Shown here: piece by piece, positions 48,922-59,867 of the stretch | Layout of the letters: every line of letters starts with the position of its first letter | Numbering within the stretch: the stretch's first letter is position 1 | Assembly: GCF_001976145.1 (NCBI RefSeq) | Contig: NZ_MOXD01000007.1 | Location: 1-64,000, forward strand | Length of the DNA: 64,000 nucleotides | From: Serratia oryzae | Lineage (GTDB): Bacteria > Pseudomonadota > Gammaproteobacteria > Enterobacterales > Enterobacteriaceae | Direction: 5' to 3' | Made by a program: the position numbers and the translations under genes | The notes under the pieces: generated by a model | Told to the model about the DNA's origin: nothing | Database searches by the model: none | Seen by the model: the letters and a program-made list of their open reading frames with translations, nothing else

Positions 48922-50250
48922 CTACTTCTGCTGTTGTTTGACGCTGTAGTTCTGTTCTTTCAGCTCCTTACGGTAGGTGGCGGCTTCTTTACTGTCAATG
49001 TCCTCTGCTAACCTGCGCTGTTTCTCCGTGCTTTCTCTGACTTTTTTCTCCGCGGCAGGGCTGGAGAATGACAGCCCGCTCAGCTTGGAAGCGTTGGATT
49101 CCAGCACCTTTTTTGCTTCATCCTTGCGGCCTGCATCGATTAGCCGGATGGCTTCGTCATTAGCCAGCGCGGTTTTCTGGATCTCTGATTCGGCCAAGAC
49201 TTCCTGTTGCACGGCATCGCTGACCTTTGCCGCCGAGCGGCTATAGCTGACGGTAACTCGTTCGTTGACCCGATCTTGTCGTTTACTGCTGAGGTTCAGG
49301 TAGCTGACGTTGACATCGGCCAGGTTCTTTTGCTGATTGTCCGTGCCTTTTTCTGGCATCACCTCCAGCAGGACATATTTTTCCTGATTGGAATAAAGCT
49401 GATTCAGTTTGACGTTAACCACATTGCCGGAGATCTCGCCATCGCGCCCCAGCAAGCGCACTGGCTTTACGCGGTCGCCTGTCTTGATCTGCACGACAAC
49501 ATCCTGTGCCACCACCGACATAACGTCCTGAAACTCTTTGGTAAAGGCGGTTTCCAGATCGGCCGAGTTGGCCACAAAAGCGTGGTTACCATCGCTGTAA
49601 CCGGCGATGGTGGTCATTAAGTCTTCGTTATAGTCATCGCCTAGCCCAATGGTGGTAATAGCGATGCCTTTCTTGGCCGCGATGCGCGCCAGCTCGGCAA
49701 GTTCACCGATCGAGGTCGGGCCGGTATTCGCCTGGCCATCAGAGAGTAGAATAATACGGTTTACTTGCTCTTGATTCAGGTGTTTATCCACCTGACCAAT
49801 GCCTTTACTGACACCGGCAAACAGCGCGGTCATGCCTTGTGGGCGAATATGCCGTTGAATACTGGCGATCAGCGCGGGTTTGTTGCTGACTTTGGTCGCA
49901 GGGATGATCACTTCGGCGCTGTTATCGTAGGCAACGACCGACAGAGTGTCGGTAGGGGTAAGCATATTTACCGCCAGAATCGCTGCTTCTCTGGCTTTTT
50001 CGATACGATCGCCGCTCATAGAGGTGGAGCGATCAATCACCAGTGCCAGGTTGATAGGGCTGCGGCGTTGACTGTCAAGATTGAAACCGGTCAGGGATAC
50101 CTTCAGATAGTTTTTATCTTCACTGTCTACCAGCATGATCGGAGCGGCGAGTTCTGATTTAACGCTGACCACCGGGGATGCCGCGTTTGCCAGGCCAAAC
50201 AGTGGGAGCAGAGAGAGTGCTAATAGGGTTGCTGCCTGTTTTATTTTCAC
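48922..50250 (-). CDS. Secreted von Willebrand factor A domain protein
   Basis: This 442-residue protein has a signal peptide (ALSLLPLFGLANA, cleavage before ASPVV) and a VWA domain with metal-ion-dependent adhesion site DRSTSMS and later LLSDGQANTG. The C-terminal part is helical and charged. VWA domains bind metal and protein ligands; the YfbK-like bacterial forms are periplasmic or surface proteins of unknown job. It is 55 bases upstream of the kinase gene on the same strand, suggesting one operon in which the VWA protein could modulate the sensor. Confidence 0.85.
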   Translation of the reverse strand: MKIKQAATLLALSLLPLFGLANAASPVVSVKSELAAPIMLVDSEDKNYLKVSLTGFNLDSQRRSPINLALVIDRSTSMSGDRIEKAREAAILAVNMLTPTDTLSVVAYDNSAEVIIPATKVSNKPALIASIQRHIRPQGMTALFAGVSKGIGQVDKHLNQEQVNRIILLSDGQANTGPTSIGELAELARIAAKKGIAITTIGLGDDYNEDLMTTIAGYSDGNHAFVANSADLETAFTKEFQDVMSVVAQDVVVQIKTGDRVKPVRLLGRDGEISGNVVNVKLNQLYSNQEKYVLLEVMPEKGTDNQQKNLADVNVSYLNLSSKRQDRVNERVTVSYSRSAAKVSDAVQQEVLAESEIQKTALANDEAIRLIDAGRKDEAKKVLESNASKLSGLSFSSPAAEKKVRESTEKQRRLAEDIDSKEAATYRKELKEQNYSVKQQQK

Positions 50251-50384
50251 GATAGTGCCTCTTATGCAGGACTCTGGGAGTAGTGCAGCGATTATTCACT
50301 TTATCATGGGCCGAGTTGTCTGTTCGCTGTATAAAGTTGTCAAATTTTTGTAAAACAGCGAGTTACTGTGAGGTCGACCTTTGA

Positions 50385-51014
<630 letters not shown>

Positions 51015-52475
51015 TCAATGGTTCAGCGCCAACTTTGCCTCAACTGCCGGGTAACCGTTCGCCAGTGCAACCTGTTTCGCCGCGTCTTGAGCCGCTTTCT
51101 TCTCCTTTTCCTGTAAATACCCCACCAGGCTGACCTGATAACGGCGGATATTTTCCACGTAATTGTAGGCTTCGTGGCCACGGGCATAGCCGTAGGTGAG
51201 CAACGGGGAATAGCGTTTCTGGCTGAGCATCGGCAGGCGCTGTTTGACATCCACCCAGCGGTCAGGATTGCCCTGTTGATTCTTGGTCAATTTGCGGGCA
51301 TCCAACATATGGCCCCAGCCCATATTATAAGCCGCCAGAGCGAACCAGATGCGTTCGTCCTCCGGTACGCTGTCGGGCACTTTTTCCATCAGGCGTTGCA
51401 GATAAAGAGCACCGCCCTTAATGCTTTCTTCGGGATCGAGCCGATCATTCACCCCTAAACCTTCGGCGGTGGCGCGCGTCAGCATCATTAGCCCACGCAC
51501 GCCGGTAGGGGAGGTTGCCTGCGGATTCCAGTGGGATTCCTGATAAGCAATGGCTGCCAGCAGTTTCCAGTCGATCTCATTGGCATGTTTTTCAAACAAT
51601 GAACGGAAGTTGGGCAGCACTGAATCGATCGCTGACAGGAAGGTTTTGGTATCAACATAATCGAAGCTACCCACATGACCCAGGTATTTTTCTTCAAGCC
51701 GCGCTAGCGTACCGTCTTCCACCTTCTGGCTGTAAAAGTCCAGCAGGGCGGCATACAGGCTGTTATCGCTGCCGCGTTTCAGGTACCAGGTCACTGGTTC
51801 TTCGTCGGTGACGTCAAATGCTACCGCTAACTGTGGATGAATACGCTGCAGCAGAGCGATGGTGACAGAATCACCGATGGTGTAATCCAGTTTGCCGTCG
51901 GCCACCTGCTCCAGCAGTTCCTTGGAGGTGAGATCGCTCGAGGCTTCCCAACTGAGGGTGGGATATTTATTTTGTTTGAGCTGTTTCAAGGTGCTGACGT
52001 GTGCCGAGCCGGAGGCCACCGCCAGCTTGCCTTTCATCTCGGCAAAGTTTTTTGGCCGCGGGCTACCGAGCCGGTAAACCACCTGTTGGGAAACCGAATA
52101 GTAGGCCGGGCCGGTGCTGGCACGGCTGAGACGATCCGGGTTGTAGATCAGGCCAGCGGCCAGCAGATCGGCGTTATCATCGTCCAGATCGTCAAACAGA
52201 TCGTTGATGTTCTGGTGCGGGATGACCACCAGTTTCACCCCCAGATAGTTGGCGAAGCTTTTGGCCAGCTCATAGTCAAGGCCACTCGGCCCCTGCTTGG
52301 TGGTGAAATAAGTCAACGGCGAGTTCAGCGTGCTGACTCGCAACTCTCCCCGTGCTTTGATCGCTTCGAGTTGGCCACCCAGGCCACCACGCCAAGTAAT
52401 ATTGGGCCACAGTGCCAGTGCCAGAAGCAAGGTGACAACACCGATTAGAATGTAATTTATTTTTATTCGTTTCAA
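51015..52475 (-). CDS. mltF: Membrane-bound lytic transglycosylase F
   Basis: This 486-residue protein has an N-terminal hydrophobic anchor ([19 protein letters not shown]), a periplasmic solute-binding-like domain ([20 protein letters not shown]), then the SLT domain with catalytic Glu in [11 protein letters not shown]. It cleaves peptidoglycan to anhydro-muropeptides, and the N-domain senses wall peptides. It is divergent from purL as in E. coli. Confidence 0.95.
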   Translation of the reverse strand: MKRIKINYILIGVVTLLLALALWPNITWRGGLGGQLEAIKARGELRVSTLNSPLTYFTTKQGPSGLDYELAKSFANYLGVKLVVIPHQNINDLFDDLDDDNADLLAAGLIYNPDRLSRASTGPAYYSVSQQVVYRLGSPRPKNFAEMKGKLAVASGSAHVSTLKQLKQNKYPTLSWEASSDLTSKELLEQVADGKLDYTIGDSVTIALLQRIHPQLAVAFDVTDEEPVTWYLKRGSDNSLYAALLDFYSQKVEDGTLARLEEKYLGHVGSFDYVDTKTFLSAIDSVLPNFRSLFEKHANEIDWKLLAAIAYQESHWNPQATSPTGVRGLMMLTRATAEGLGVNDRLDPEESIKGGALYLQRLMEKVPDSVPEDERIWFALAAYNMGWGHMLDARKLTKNQQGNPDRWVDVKQRLPMLSQKRYSPLLTYGYARGHEAYNYVENIRRYQVSLVGYLQEKEKKAAQDAAKQVALANGYPAVEAKLALNH

Positions 52476-52639
52476 ATAGTTATCTCAAATAAATGCGCAC
52501 TTTCTGTTAGCCGGAACATGGGGTTTATCATGGTTAAATCACCAGTGTCGGGGCATTTTGCGTAACAAAACGCCAGCGTGCAACTTTATTGACACGTTAT
52601 GGTAAATCGATAGCGAAAGCGCTTTTCGCAATAATAGCT

Positions 52640-52655
52640 ACGCAAACGGTTTCGT
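52640..52655. promoter_or_regulatory. PurR operator upstream of purL
   Basis: ACGCAAACGGTTTCGT matches the PurR consensus ACGCAAACGTTTGCGT at 14 of 16 positions. It lies 97 bases before the purL start, consistent with repression by PurR plus hypoxanthine or guanine. Confidence 0.85.
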
Positions 52656-52751
52656 CGGCGGTGCGGATTCTCTATAATGGCGCGCGTTTTCCCCTGTTGC
52701 GCCCAATGAAGTGCTGAGATCAGTTGCTTCGAAGACGAGAGAACTTTAATT

Positions 52752-55700
52752 ATGGAAATATTGCGTGGTTCGCCCGCTTTGTCGGCTTTTCGTATTACCA
52801 AACTGCTGTCCCGCTGCCAGGACGCTCAACTCCCGGTCAGTGATATCTACGCCGAATACGTCCACTTTGCCGATGTTAGCGCACCGCTAAGTGCTGAAGA
52901 ACATGCCAAGCTTCAGCGGCTGCTAAAGTATGGCCCCTCTCTCGCTGAGCATGCCCCGGAAGGCCGCCTGCTGCTGGTTACGCCGCGTCCAGGCACCATT
53001 TCCCCCTGGTCTTCCAAAGCCACCGATATTGCGCACAACTGTGGTCTGGCCCAGGTGATTCGTCTTGAGCGTGGTTTGGCATTTTATGTCACTGCACCTG
53101 CGCTCGATGAAGCCCAGTGGCAGACTCTGGCCGCGTTGTTGCACGATCGCATGATGGAGACTGTCTTTAGCGAGTTGCAGCAGGCTGAAAAACTGTTTTC
53201 TCATCACCAACCGGCTCCCTATCAGACGGTGGACGTGCTGGGCCAAGGCCGCAGCGCACTGGAACAGGCCAACGTCAAACTTGGCCTGGCGCTGGCACAG
53301 GACGAGATCGACTACCTGCTGAATGCGTTTACCGGCTTGGGGCGCAACCCGACGGATATCGAGCTGTACATGTTCGCGCAGGCCAACTCCGAACATTGCC
53401 GCCATAAGATTTTCAACGCCGATTGGATCATCGACGGCGAACAGCAGCCCAAATCGCTGTTCAAGATGATCAAGAATACCTTCGAACAGACGCCGGACTA
53501 TGTGCTTTCAGCCTATAAAGATAACGCCGCCGTGATGGAAGGTTCGCAGGTTGGCCGCTTCTTTGCCGCAGCGGAAAATGGCCTCTATGACTACCATCAG
53601 GAAGACGCACATATCCTGATGAAAGTAGAAACACACAACCACCCGACGGCAATCTCTCCATGGCCGGGAGCCGCTACCGGTTCCGGTGGCGAGATCCGTG
53701 ATGAAGGGGCTACTGGCCGTGGCGCGAAGCCAAAAGCCGGTCTGGTGGGCTTTTCGGTCTCCAACCTGCGTATTCCTGGTTTTGAACAGCCGTGGGAGCA
53801 GGATTTTGGTAAACCGGATCGCATCGTCACTGCGCTGGATATCATGACCGAAGGCCCGCTGGGGGGCGCTGCATTCAACAACGAATTTGGCCGCCCGGCG
53901 CTGGTGGGTTACTTCCGTACTTATGAAGAGCGCGTTAACAGCCACAACGGAGTTGAACTGCGGGGTTACCACAAGCCGATCATGCTGGCTGGGGGGCTGG
54001 GTAACATCCGTGCCGATCACGTGCAGAAGGGCGAAATCACCGTGGGGGCCAAACTGGTGGTGTTGGGCGGCCCGGCGATGAATATCGGTTTGGGTGGCGG
54101 CGCGGCATCCTCTATGGCTTCTGGCCAGTCTGATGCCGATCTGGATTTTGCGTCGGTACAGCGTGACAACCCTGAAATGGAGCGCCGCTGCCAGGAGGTG
54201 ATCGATCGCTGCTGGCAGTTGGGCGATCACAACCCGATTCTGTTTATCCACGATGTCGGGGCCGGTGGCCTGTCGAATGCGATGCCGGAGCTGGTCAGCG
54301 ACGGTGGCCGCGGTGGCCGTTTTGAACTGCGTGACATTCTCAATGATGAGCCGGGGATGAGCCCGCTCGAAGTGTGGTGTAACGAATCGCAGGAACGCTA
54401 TGTGCTGGCGGTGGCCCCCGAACAGATGGCGCAGTTCGATGCTATCTGCCGCCGCGAGCGCGCGCCTTATGCGGTGATTGGTGAAGCCACAGAAGAACGG
54501 CACCTGACGCTGAACGATCGTCATTTTGACAATCAGCCGATTGATATGCCGCTGGAGGTGTTGCTGGGTAAAACGCCAAAAATGACGCGTGACGTCCAGA
54601 GCCAACAGGCGCAAGGCGAAGCGTTGCAGCGTGCCGAAATCACTCTGGCCGATGCGGTAAAACGCGTTCTGCACCTGCCTGCCGTGGCGGAGAAAACCTT
54701 TCTGATCACCATTGGTGACCGTACCGTGACCGGTATGGTGGCGCGTGACCAGATGGTTGGCCCATGGCAGATCCCGGTGGCCGACTGCGCAGTTACTACC
54801 GCCAGCCTGGACAGTTACTATGGCGAAGCTATGTCGATCGGTGAACGTGCGCCGGTGGCGTTGCTGGATTTTGCTGCCTCTGCTCGCCTGGCAGTGGGGG
54901 AAGCGCTGACCAACCTGGCAGCGACCGAAATCGGTTCGCTGAAGCGCGTGAAGCTTTCCGCTAACTGGATGGCGGCAGCGGGCCACCCTGGTGAAGATGC
55001 TGGCCTGTACGCCGCGGTAAAAGCCGTAGGTGAAGAACTGTGTCCGGCGTTAGGTATCACCATTCCGGTGGGCAAAGATTCGATGTCGATGAAAACCCGC
55101 TGGCAGGAAGGTAATGAGCAGCGCGAGATGACGTCACCGCTTTCGCTGGTGATCACCGCTTTTGCTCGAGTTGAAGACGTGCGCCACACCGTTACGCCGC
55201 AGCTGCGTACTGACAAGGGCGACACCGCGCTGTTGCTGATCGACTTGGGTAATGGCCACAACGCGCTGGGGGCCACGGCTCTGGCACAGGTTTATCGTCA
55301 ACTGGGCGACAAACCTGCCGATGTGCGTAACGTTGAACAATTGGCCGGTTTCTTTAACGCGATGCAGCAATTGGTGACGGATCGCGCGTTGCTGGCTTAT
55401 CACGATCGTTCCGACGGTGGTTTGCTGGTCACGTTGGCCGAAATGGCTTTTGCGGGGCACTGTGGCGTCAATGTCGATATTCAGGCATTGGGCGACGATG
55501 TGCTGGCGGCCTTGTTCAACGAGGAACTGGGGGCGGTGATTCAGGTTTCCGCCGCGCATTTGGCCGCCGTGCAGCAGGTATTTGCCGCTCATGGCCTGAC
55601 AGGCAATGTGCACCACATTGGCAGCGTGCAGAGTGGCGATCGCTTTGAGATCAACTGCGCAGGCAAACCGGTATATAGCGAAAGCCGTAATACGCTGCGC

Positions 55701-56642
55701 ACCTGGTGGGCTGAAACCACCTGGCAGATGCAGCGCCTGCGTGATAACCCTGAGTGTGCCGATCAGGAGCATCAGGCCAAGCAGGACGAACGCGATCCGG
55801 GTCTGAACGTTAAGCTGACTTTTGCACCAGATGAGGACATTGCCGCACCTTATATCGCCAAGGGCTCGCGTCCGAAAGTGGCGGTGCTGCGTGAACAGGG
55901 CGTTAACTCTCATGTTGAGATGGCGGCGGCATTCCACCGTGCCGGTTTTGACGCAGTCGATGTGCATATGAGCGATCTGCTGGCAGGGCACCGCGATCTG
56001 CAAGGCTTCCACACGCTGGTCGCCTGCGGCGGTTTCTCTTACGGTGACGTGCTGGGTGCCGGTGAAGGCTGGGCGAAATCGATTCTGTTCAATCAGCGCG
56101 TGCGCGATCAGTTTGCCGCGTTCTTCCATCGGCCAGATACCTTGGCATTGGGCGTTTGCAACGGCTGCCAGATGATGTCTAACCTGCGTGAACTGATCCC
56201 AGGGGCTGAAGATTGGCCGCGCTTTGTGCGTAACCTGTCTGATCGTTTTGAAGCCCGTTTCAGCCTGGTCGAAGTGGCTGCCAGCCCATCTCTGTTTATG
56301 CAGGGAATGGCTGGTTCACGTATGCCAATCGCTGTTTCTCATGGCGAAGGCCATGTGGAGGTGCGCGACTTGGCACACCTGGCGGCGCTGGAGCAACATG
56401 GCCTGGTGGCTCTGCGTTTTGTGGATAATGCCGGTCAGGTCACCGAAGCGTATCCAGCAAACCCGAACGGTTCGCCAAACGGGATCACAGCCGTGACCAG
56501 CAGCGATGGCCGTGCCACCGTCATGATGCCGCACCCGGAACGGGTATTCCGCACGGTCAGCAACTCCTGGCACCCGGAAGAATGGGGGGAAGATAGTCCA
56601 TGGATGCGCATGTTCCGCAACGCGCGTAAACAACTGGGTTGA
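52752..56642 (+). CDS. purL: Phosphoribosylformylglycinamidine synthase PurL
   Basis: This 1296-residue single-chain FGAM synthase has an N-terminal domain, two AIRS-like ATPase halves ([31 protein letters not shown]) and a C-terminal class I glutamine amidotransferase. The last has nucleophile Cys in LGVCNGCQM and MPHPERVFR near the end. It makes FGAM from FGAR, glutamine and ATP in purine synthesis. A PurR box lies upstream and a strong terminator downstream. Confidence 0.98.
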   Translation: MEILRGSPALSAFRITKLLSRCQDAQLPVSDIYAEYVHFADVSAPLSAEEHAKLQRLLKYGPSLAEHAPEGRLLLVTPRPGTISPWSSKATDIAHNCGLAQVIRLERGLAFYVTAPALDEAQWQTLAALLHDRMMETVFSELQQAEKLFSHHQPAPYQTVDVLGQGRSALEQANVKLGLALAQDEIDYLLNAFTGLGRNPTDIELYMFAQANSEHCRHKIFNADWIIDGEQQPKSLFKMIKNTFEQTPDYVLSAYKDNAAVMEGSQVGRFFAAAENGLYDYHQEDAHILMKVETHNHPTAISPWPGAATGSGGEIRDEGATGRGAKPKAGLVGFSVSNLRIPGFEQPWEQDFGKPDRIVTALDIMTEGPLGGAAFNNEFGRPALVGYFRTYEERVNSHNGVELRGYHKPIMLAGGLGNIRADHVQKGEITVGAKLVVLGGPAMNIGLGGGAASSMASGQSDADLDFASVQRDNPEMERRCQEVIDRCWQLGDHNPILFIHDVGAGGLSNAMPELVSDGGRGGRFELRDILNDEPGMSPLEVWCNESQERYVLAVAPEQMAQFDAICRRERAPYAVIGEATEERHLTLNDRHFDNQPIDMPLEVLLGKTPKMTRDVQSQQAQGEALQRAEITLADAVKRVLHLPAVAEKTFLITIGDRTVTGMVARDQMVGPWQIPVADCAVTTASLDSYYGEAMSIGERAPVALLDFAASARLAVGEALTNLAATEIGSLKRVKLSANWMAAAGHPGEDAGLYAAVKAVGEELCPALGITIPVGKDSMSMKTRWQEGNEQREMTSPLSLVITAFARVEDVRHTVTPQLRTDKGDTALLLIDLGNGHNALGATALAQVYRQLGDKPADVRNVEQLAGFFNAMQQLVTDRALLAYHDRSDGGLLVTLAEMAFAGHCGVNVDIQALGDDVLAALFNEELGAVIQVSAAHLAAVQQVFAAHGLTGNVHHIGSVQSGDRFEINCAGKPVYSESRNTLRTWWAETTWQMQRLRDNPECADQEHQAKQDERDPGLNVKLTFAPDEDIAAPYIAKGSRPKVAVLREQGVNSHVEMAAAFHRAGFDAVDVHMSDLLAGHRDLQGFHTLVACGGFSYGDVLGAGEGWAKSILFNQRVRDQFAAFFHRPDTLALGVCNGCQMMSNLRELIPGAEDWPRFVRNLSDRFEARFSLVEVAASPSLFMQGMAGSRMPIAVSHGEGHVEVRDLAHLAALEQHGLVALRFVDNAGQVTEAYPANPNGSPNGITAVTSSDGRATVMMPHPERVFRTVSNSWHPEEWGEDSPWMRMFRNARKQLG

Positions 56643-56675
56643 TTGATTCCGTTCGCTTGAGGCGTAATTGACTGG

Positions 56676-56704
56676 GGGCGCAAAGTATTGCGCCCTTTTT
56701 ATTG
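56676..56704 (+). terminator. Terminator of purL
   Basis: GGGCGCAA and TTGCGCCC pair around AGTA and run into TTTTT, about 35 bases after the purL stop. Confidence 0.9.
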
Positions 56705-56731
56705 CCTTATATTTTAATAGGTTATGTGGCG

Positions 56732-56844
56732 TGTCGGTTTTTTGCGACAAACGCCACATTGGGTGTCTCTAAAAAGAGACATTTAAATTATTGATTTTAT
56801 TATGGTGTGGATTTATGAGGATAAGTTGTCGGTATTTGGCGACG
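56732..56844 (+). promoter_or_regulatory. Three GlrR activator sites upstream of glmY
   Basis: TGTC-N10-GACA occurs perfectly at 56732-56749 and 56764-56781, and with one mismatch (GACG) at 56827-56844. In E. coli, GlrR (QseF) binds three such sites to activate the sigma-54 promoter of glmY. The number, spacing upstream of the promoter and neighbouring glrK/glrR genes all agree. Confidence 0.85.
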
Positions 56845-56950
56845 GTACGATGGATTATGACTCACTGTGTATCACGCAGATTGATAGATTTGCACAGGGT
56901 TTAAATTAATATTTTATAAATATCATATGCTTAATAAGTTTTATTAAAAG

Positions 56951-56967
56951 TTGGCACGACTAGTGCA
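56951..56967 (+). promoter_or_regulatory. Sigma-54 promoter of glmY
   Basis: TTGGCACG-N4-GTGCA at 56951-56967 differs from the sigma-54 consensus TTGGCACG-N4-TTGCA at one base. The presumed RNA start lies 12 bases further on. Overlap with a sigma-70 promoter, as in E. coli, cannot be excluded. Confidence 0.8.
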
Positions 56968-56978
56968 TTATATTGTTC

Positions 56979-57162
56979 AGTTGCTCATTCAACTTTTTAT
57001 GACGGCCCCGTATTTAGACGGAATTCTGCCTCATAAGCCTCCGAATGATGCCAAAGAAATGGTGCCTATCGTCCAACTAAACCGATAACAGACGCGCAAG
57101 CGGCTTTATCAAACATCGGACGACACGTTGAGTGAGGCACCGCCTTGTATCCACCTGTGATG
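56979..57162 (+). ncRNA. glmY: Small regulatory RNA GlmY
   Basis: The sequence beginning AGTTGCTCATTCAACTTTTT and continuing ATGACGGCCCC follows the start of E. coli GlmY (AGTGGCTCATTCA, then TTATGTCAGCCCC). It sits 12 bases after a sigma-54 promoter, in the same place between purL and glrK. GlmY binds the adaptor RapZ and so protects GlmZ, which raises GlmS and amino-sugar synthesis. The 3' end is set from the E. coli length (184 bases); no clear T-run terminator is seen there, so the end is uncertain. Confidence 0.75.
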
Positions 57163-57542
57163 ATGTGTTCATCAATTCCGGATACTTATGGATGCTATTC
57201 GTCCTATTCGATGCCAGCCTTGTGCTACATCACCTGGGGACGAGGCGTAAGGGCATCCACATATCTCATTGCGATGGGGCATTTTGCCCCAGCGTCAATG
57301 TCAGAAACCGCATTCATGCTGCCATCATACTTTGTGCACCCTGTCATAACAGCAACGCAATATCCGCTTGGCAAAACTTCCCCAACTCTTTTCCTTCGGC
57401 TTATGCGCCGCATATCCTCTTGTGAAAGGCTTTCTGCTGCGTTCAATGCCCCTCTTTGCGTGCCAGATCGCGGATTATCCTTTACCGGGCTTTTTTCTCT
57501 CCGCTGAGTCAGTTAGCATCAAGGTAGACTAGAGATAATGAG
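57163..57542. other. Unassigned stretch between glmY and glrK
   Basis: This stretch of about 380 bases has overlapping open frames on both strands (plus 57145-57507; minus 57225-57446). Neither has a good ribosome binding site or a family I recognise. The glrK promoter should be near the right end. The length is greater than needed for regulation alone, so a remnant or a small gene remains possible. Confidence 0.4.
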
Positions 57543-58979
57543 ATGATTTCTTTGAAAAGATGGCGTTTATTCCCGCGCTCGCTGCGTCAGTTGGTGCTGA
57601 TGGCGTTTCTGTTGGTGCTGTTACCCTTGCTGGTACTGGCTTACCAGGCCTATCAAAGCCTGGATCATCTCAGCGCGCAGGCGGCAGATATCAACCGTAC
57701 CACGCTGGTGGATGCCAGACGCAGTGAGGCCATGACCAGCATGGCGTTAGAGATGGAGCGCAGCTATCGCCAGTACTGTGTTCTGGTCGATCCTACGCTG
57801 GAGCGGTTATACCAGAATCAGCGCAAGCAATATTCCCAAATGCTCGATTCCCATGCACCAATCCTGCCGGACGAGCGTTATTACCAGACATTGCGCGGCT
57901 TGCTCACTCAGCTTGCCACGATTAAATGCCAAAGCAGTGGCCCGGATAAAGACTCTTCACTGCTGCTGGAGTCGTTTTCGCGTTCCAACGCAGAAATGGT
58001 TCAGGCGACCCGAAGCGTTATCTTCTCCCGTGGCCAACAGTTGCAACAGGCGATCGCAGAACGCGGTCAGTTTTTCGGCTGGCAGGCGCTGCTGCTGTTT
58101 CTGGTCAGCGTGATACTGGTGGTGCTATTTACCCGCATGATTATCGGGCCGGTCAAGGCGGTCGAGCGTATGATTAATCGCCTGGGAGAAGGGCGCCCGA
58201 TTGGTATGACGGCATCCTTCAAAGGCCCGCGCGAACTGCGTTCGCTAGCGCAACGTATTATCTGGCTGAGTGAACGCCTGGCGTGGTTGGAATCGCAGCG
58301 GCACGAGTTTTTGCGCCACATTTCCCATGAGTTGAAAACCCCGCTTGCCAGTATGCGGGAAGGGACCGAATTGCTGGCAGATGAGGTCGCCGGCCCGCTG
58401 ACACCCGATCAAAAAGAGGTGGTGGCGATCCTTAATCAAAGCAGCCGCCACCTGCAGCAACTGATAGAACAATTGCTGGATTACAACCGCAAACTGGCCG
58501 ATGGCCCATCAGAGCATGAGAATGTTGAGCTGGAAGAACTGGTCGACATGGTCGTTGCTGCCCACAGTTTGCCAGCGCGAGCCAAAATGATTCGCACCGA
58601 AGTGAAGCTTGAGGCTGAGATCTGCTGGGCACAGCCTACGCTATTAATGCGTGTCCTGGATAATCTCTACTCCAATGCGGTGCACTACGGCGAGGAATCC
58701 GGTAACATTTGGATCCGCAGCCGCCAGGTTGGGCAACGGGTGCAGATTGACGTCGCCAATAGCGGTACGCCAATCCCCGAAACGGAACATGCCATGATTT
58801 TTGAGCCTTTTTTCCAAGGTAGTCACCAGCGAAAAGGGGCGGTAAAAGGAAGCGGGCTGGGGCTGAGCATCGCTCAGGATTGTATTCGCCGTATGCGCGG
58901 AGAATTGAAACTGGTCAACGTTGCTGACGCTGATGTCTGTTTCCGAATTGAATTGCCATTAACCGCCGAGAATGAATAA
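57543..58979 (+). CDS. glrK: Sensor kinase GlrK (QseE)
   Basis: This 478-residue kinase has two membrane helices (LVLMAFLLVLLPLLVLAY; LLLFLVSVILVVLFTRMIIG) flanking a periplasmic domain, then HAMP, HisKA (RHISHELKTPLASMREG, His near 260) and HATPase (GSGLGLSIAQDCIRRM). It phosphorylates GlrR; with QseG it controls glmY and thereby cell envelope sugar supply. Closely similar to E. coli QseE throughout. Confidence 0.96.
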   Translation: MISLKRWRLFPRSLRQLVLMAFLLVLLPLLVLAYQAYQSLDHLSAQAADINRTTLVDARRSEAMTSMALEMERSYRQYCVLVDPTLERLYQNQRKQYSQMLDSHAPILPDERYYQTLRGLLTQLATIKCQSSGPDKDSSLLLESFSRSNAEMVQATRSVIFSRGQQLQQAIAERGQFFGWQALLLFLVSVILVVLFTRMIIGPVKAVERMINRLGEGRPIGMTASFKGPRELRSLAQRIIWLSERLAWLESQRHEFLRHISHELKTPLASMREGTELLADEVAGPLTPDQKEVVAILNQSSRHLQQLIEQLLDYNRKLADGPSEHENVELEELVDMVVAAHSLPARAKMIRTEVKLEAEICWAQPTLLMRVLDNLYSNAVHYGEESGNIWIRSRQVGQRVQIDVANSGTPIPETEHAMIFEPFFQGSHQRKGAVKGSGLGLSIAQDCIRRMRGELKLVNVADADVCFRIELPLTAENE

Positions 58980-58982
58980 ATA

Positions 58983-59867
58983 ATGTACACATGGTCTAAA
59001 CGCGCCAGTTTACCGCAGACCGAAGGTTCACCACGTGTTTCTCAACGTGCACCGCTCGGCAAGCGCTCTCTTTCTTTCCTGGGCCCGATCCTTTTGGCCC
59101 CGTTTCTGCTGACCGGGTGTGCCGAGCGCGCCGTCAGCAGTGGTTTGACTCAGCAGCAACAGGAGTCCATTCCAGACACCAAAGTGGTGGACTACCGCAT
59201 TGCACCTTGTGAAACCCTGTTACCGCTTGATGAAAAAGAGGTGTTGGAAAACCCTCTTTACTGGCTGCGAGTGATGGACTGTGCCGATCGTATTGGTTCC
59301 ACTCAGGCCCGGGCATTGGCGAAAACGTTGCCAGGCAGCAACTGGCAAGGCGTTTTCAAGCAAAGTATTCTGTTGGGCAGTGCCGAACCGACCTCGGCAG
59401 AACGCCGTCAGATCATCGATCGTCTGAATAGCTATCGTCTTGAATTCCCAAGCTCATTGCGCCCTTTGCTACAGCTGTGGCGTGAGCAGCAGGTCTTGCA
59501 GGTCTCACTGTTTGACGAACGGGCCCGCTATCAGAGCCTGCAGGAAAGCTCAGACAGCCAGATCGACATGCTGCGCCAGAGTCAGGCGCATTTGCAGAGC
59601 CAACTGCAGGAGACGTCGCGCAAGCTGGAAAATCTGACCGATATCGAACGTCAGCTTTCTTCGCGTAAGCAAATGCAGGGTGAAATCCCTGAAAGCAGCA
59701 CTGTGCAGCCAAAAGCGGATGCTGCTGGCAAAGGAACAGCGCCAGCCAAAGCCAAAGAAGCTGAGCCTGAATCTGCTCCTGCGCCAGAAAAAGGCACCGC
59801 TGTGCCAGTTGAACCGGAAGACACCGACGTACCGCCACCCGCTCATAAGGAGCCTAAAGCGCAATGA
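58983..59867 (+). CDS. qseG: Outer membrane lipoprotein QseG
   Basis: This 294-residue lipoprotein has a long basic N-region, hydrophobic core LGPILLAPFLLTGC with lipobox LLTGC, and a coiled-coil stretch (MLRQSQAHLQSQLQETSRKL). The tail is low-complexity, rich in Ala, Pro, Lys and Glu. QseG activates the kinase GlrK in E. coli. It lies between glrK and glrR and overlaps glrR by ATGA. The N-region is longer than usual for a lipoprotein signal, so a later start may be used. Confidence 0.9.
   Translation: MYTWSKRASLPQTEGSPRVSQRAPLGKRSLSFLGPILLAPFLLTGCAERAVSSGLTQQQQESIPDTKVVDYRIAPCETLLPLDEKEVLENPLYWLRVMDCADRIGSTQARALAKTLPGSNWQGVFKQSILLGSAEPTSAERRQIIDRLNSYRLEFPSSLRPLLQLWREQQVLQVSLFDERARYQSLQESSDSQIDMLRQSQAHLQSQLQETSRKLENLTDIERQLSSRKQMQGEIPESSTVQPKADAAGKGTAPAKAKEAEPESAPAPEKGTAVPVEPEDTDVPPPAHKEPKAQ

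Noticed and set aside
53508-54986. 492-codon open frame on the minus strand
   Set aside because: It lies antisense inside purL and is a shadow of its GC-rich codon usage; no family resemblance.
57145-57507. 120-codon plus-strand frame between glmY and glrK
   Set aside because: It starts inside the presumed GlmY RNA, has no ribosome binding site and no recognisable domain. Left as unassigned.
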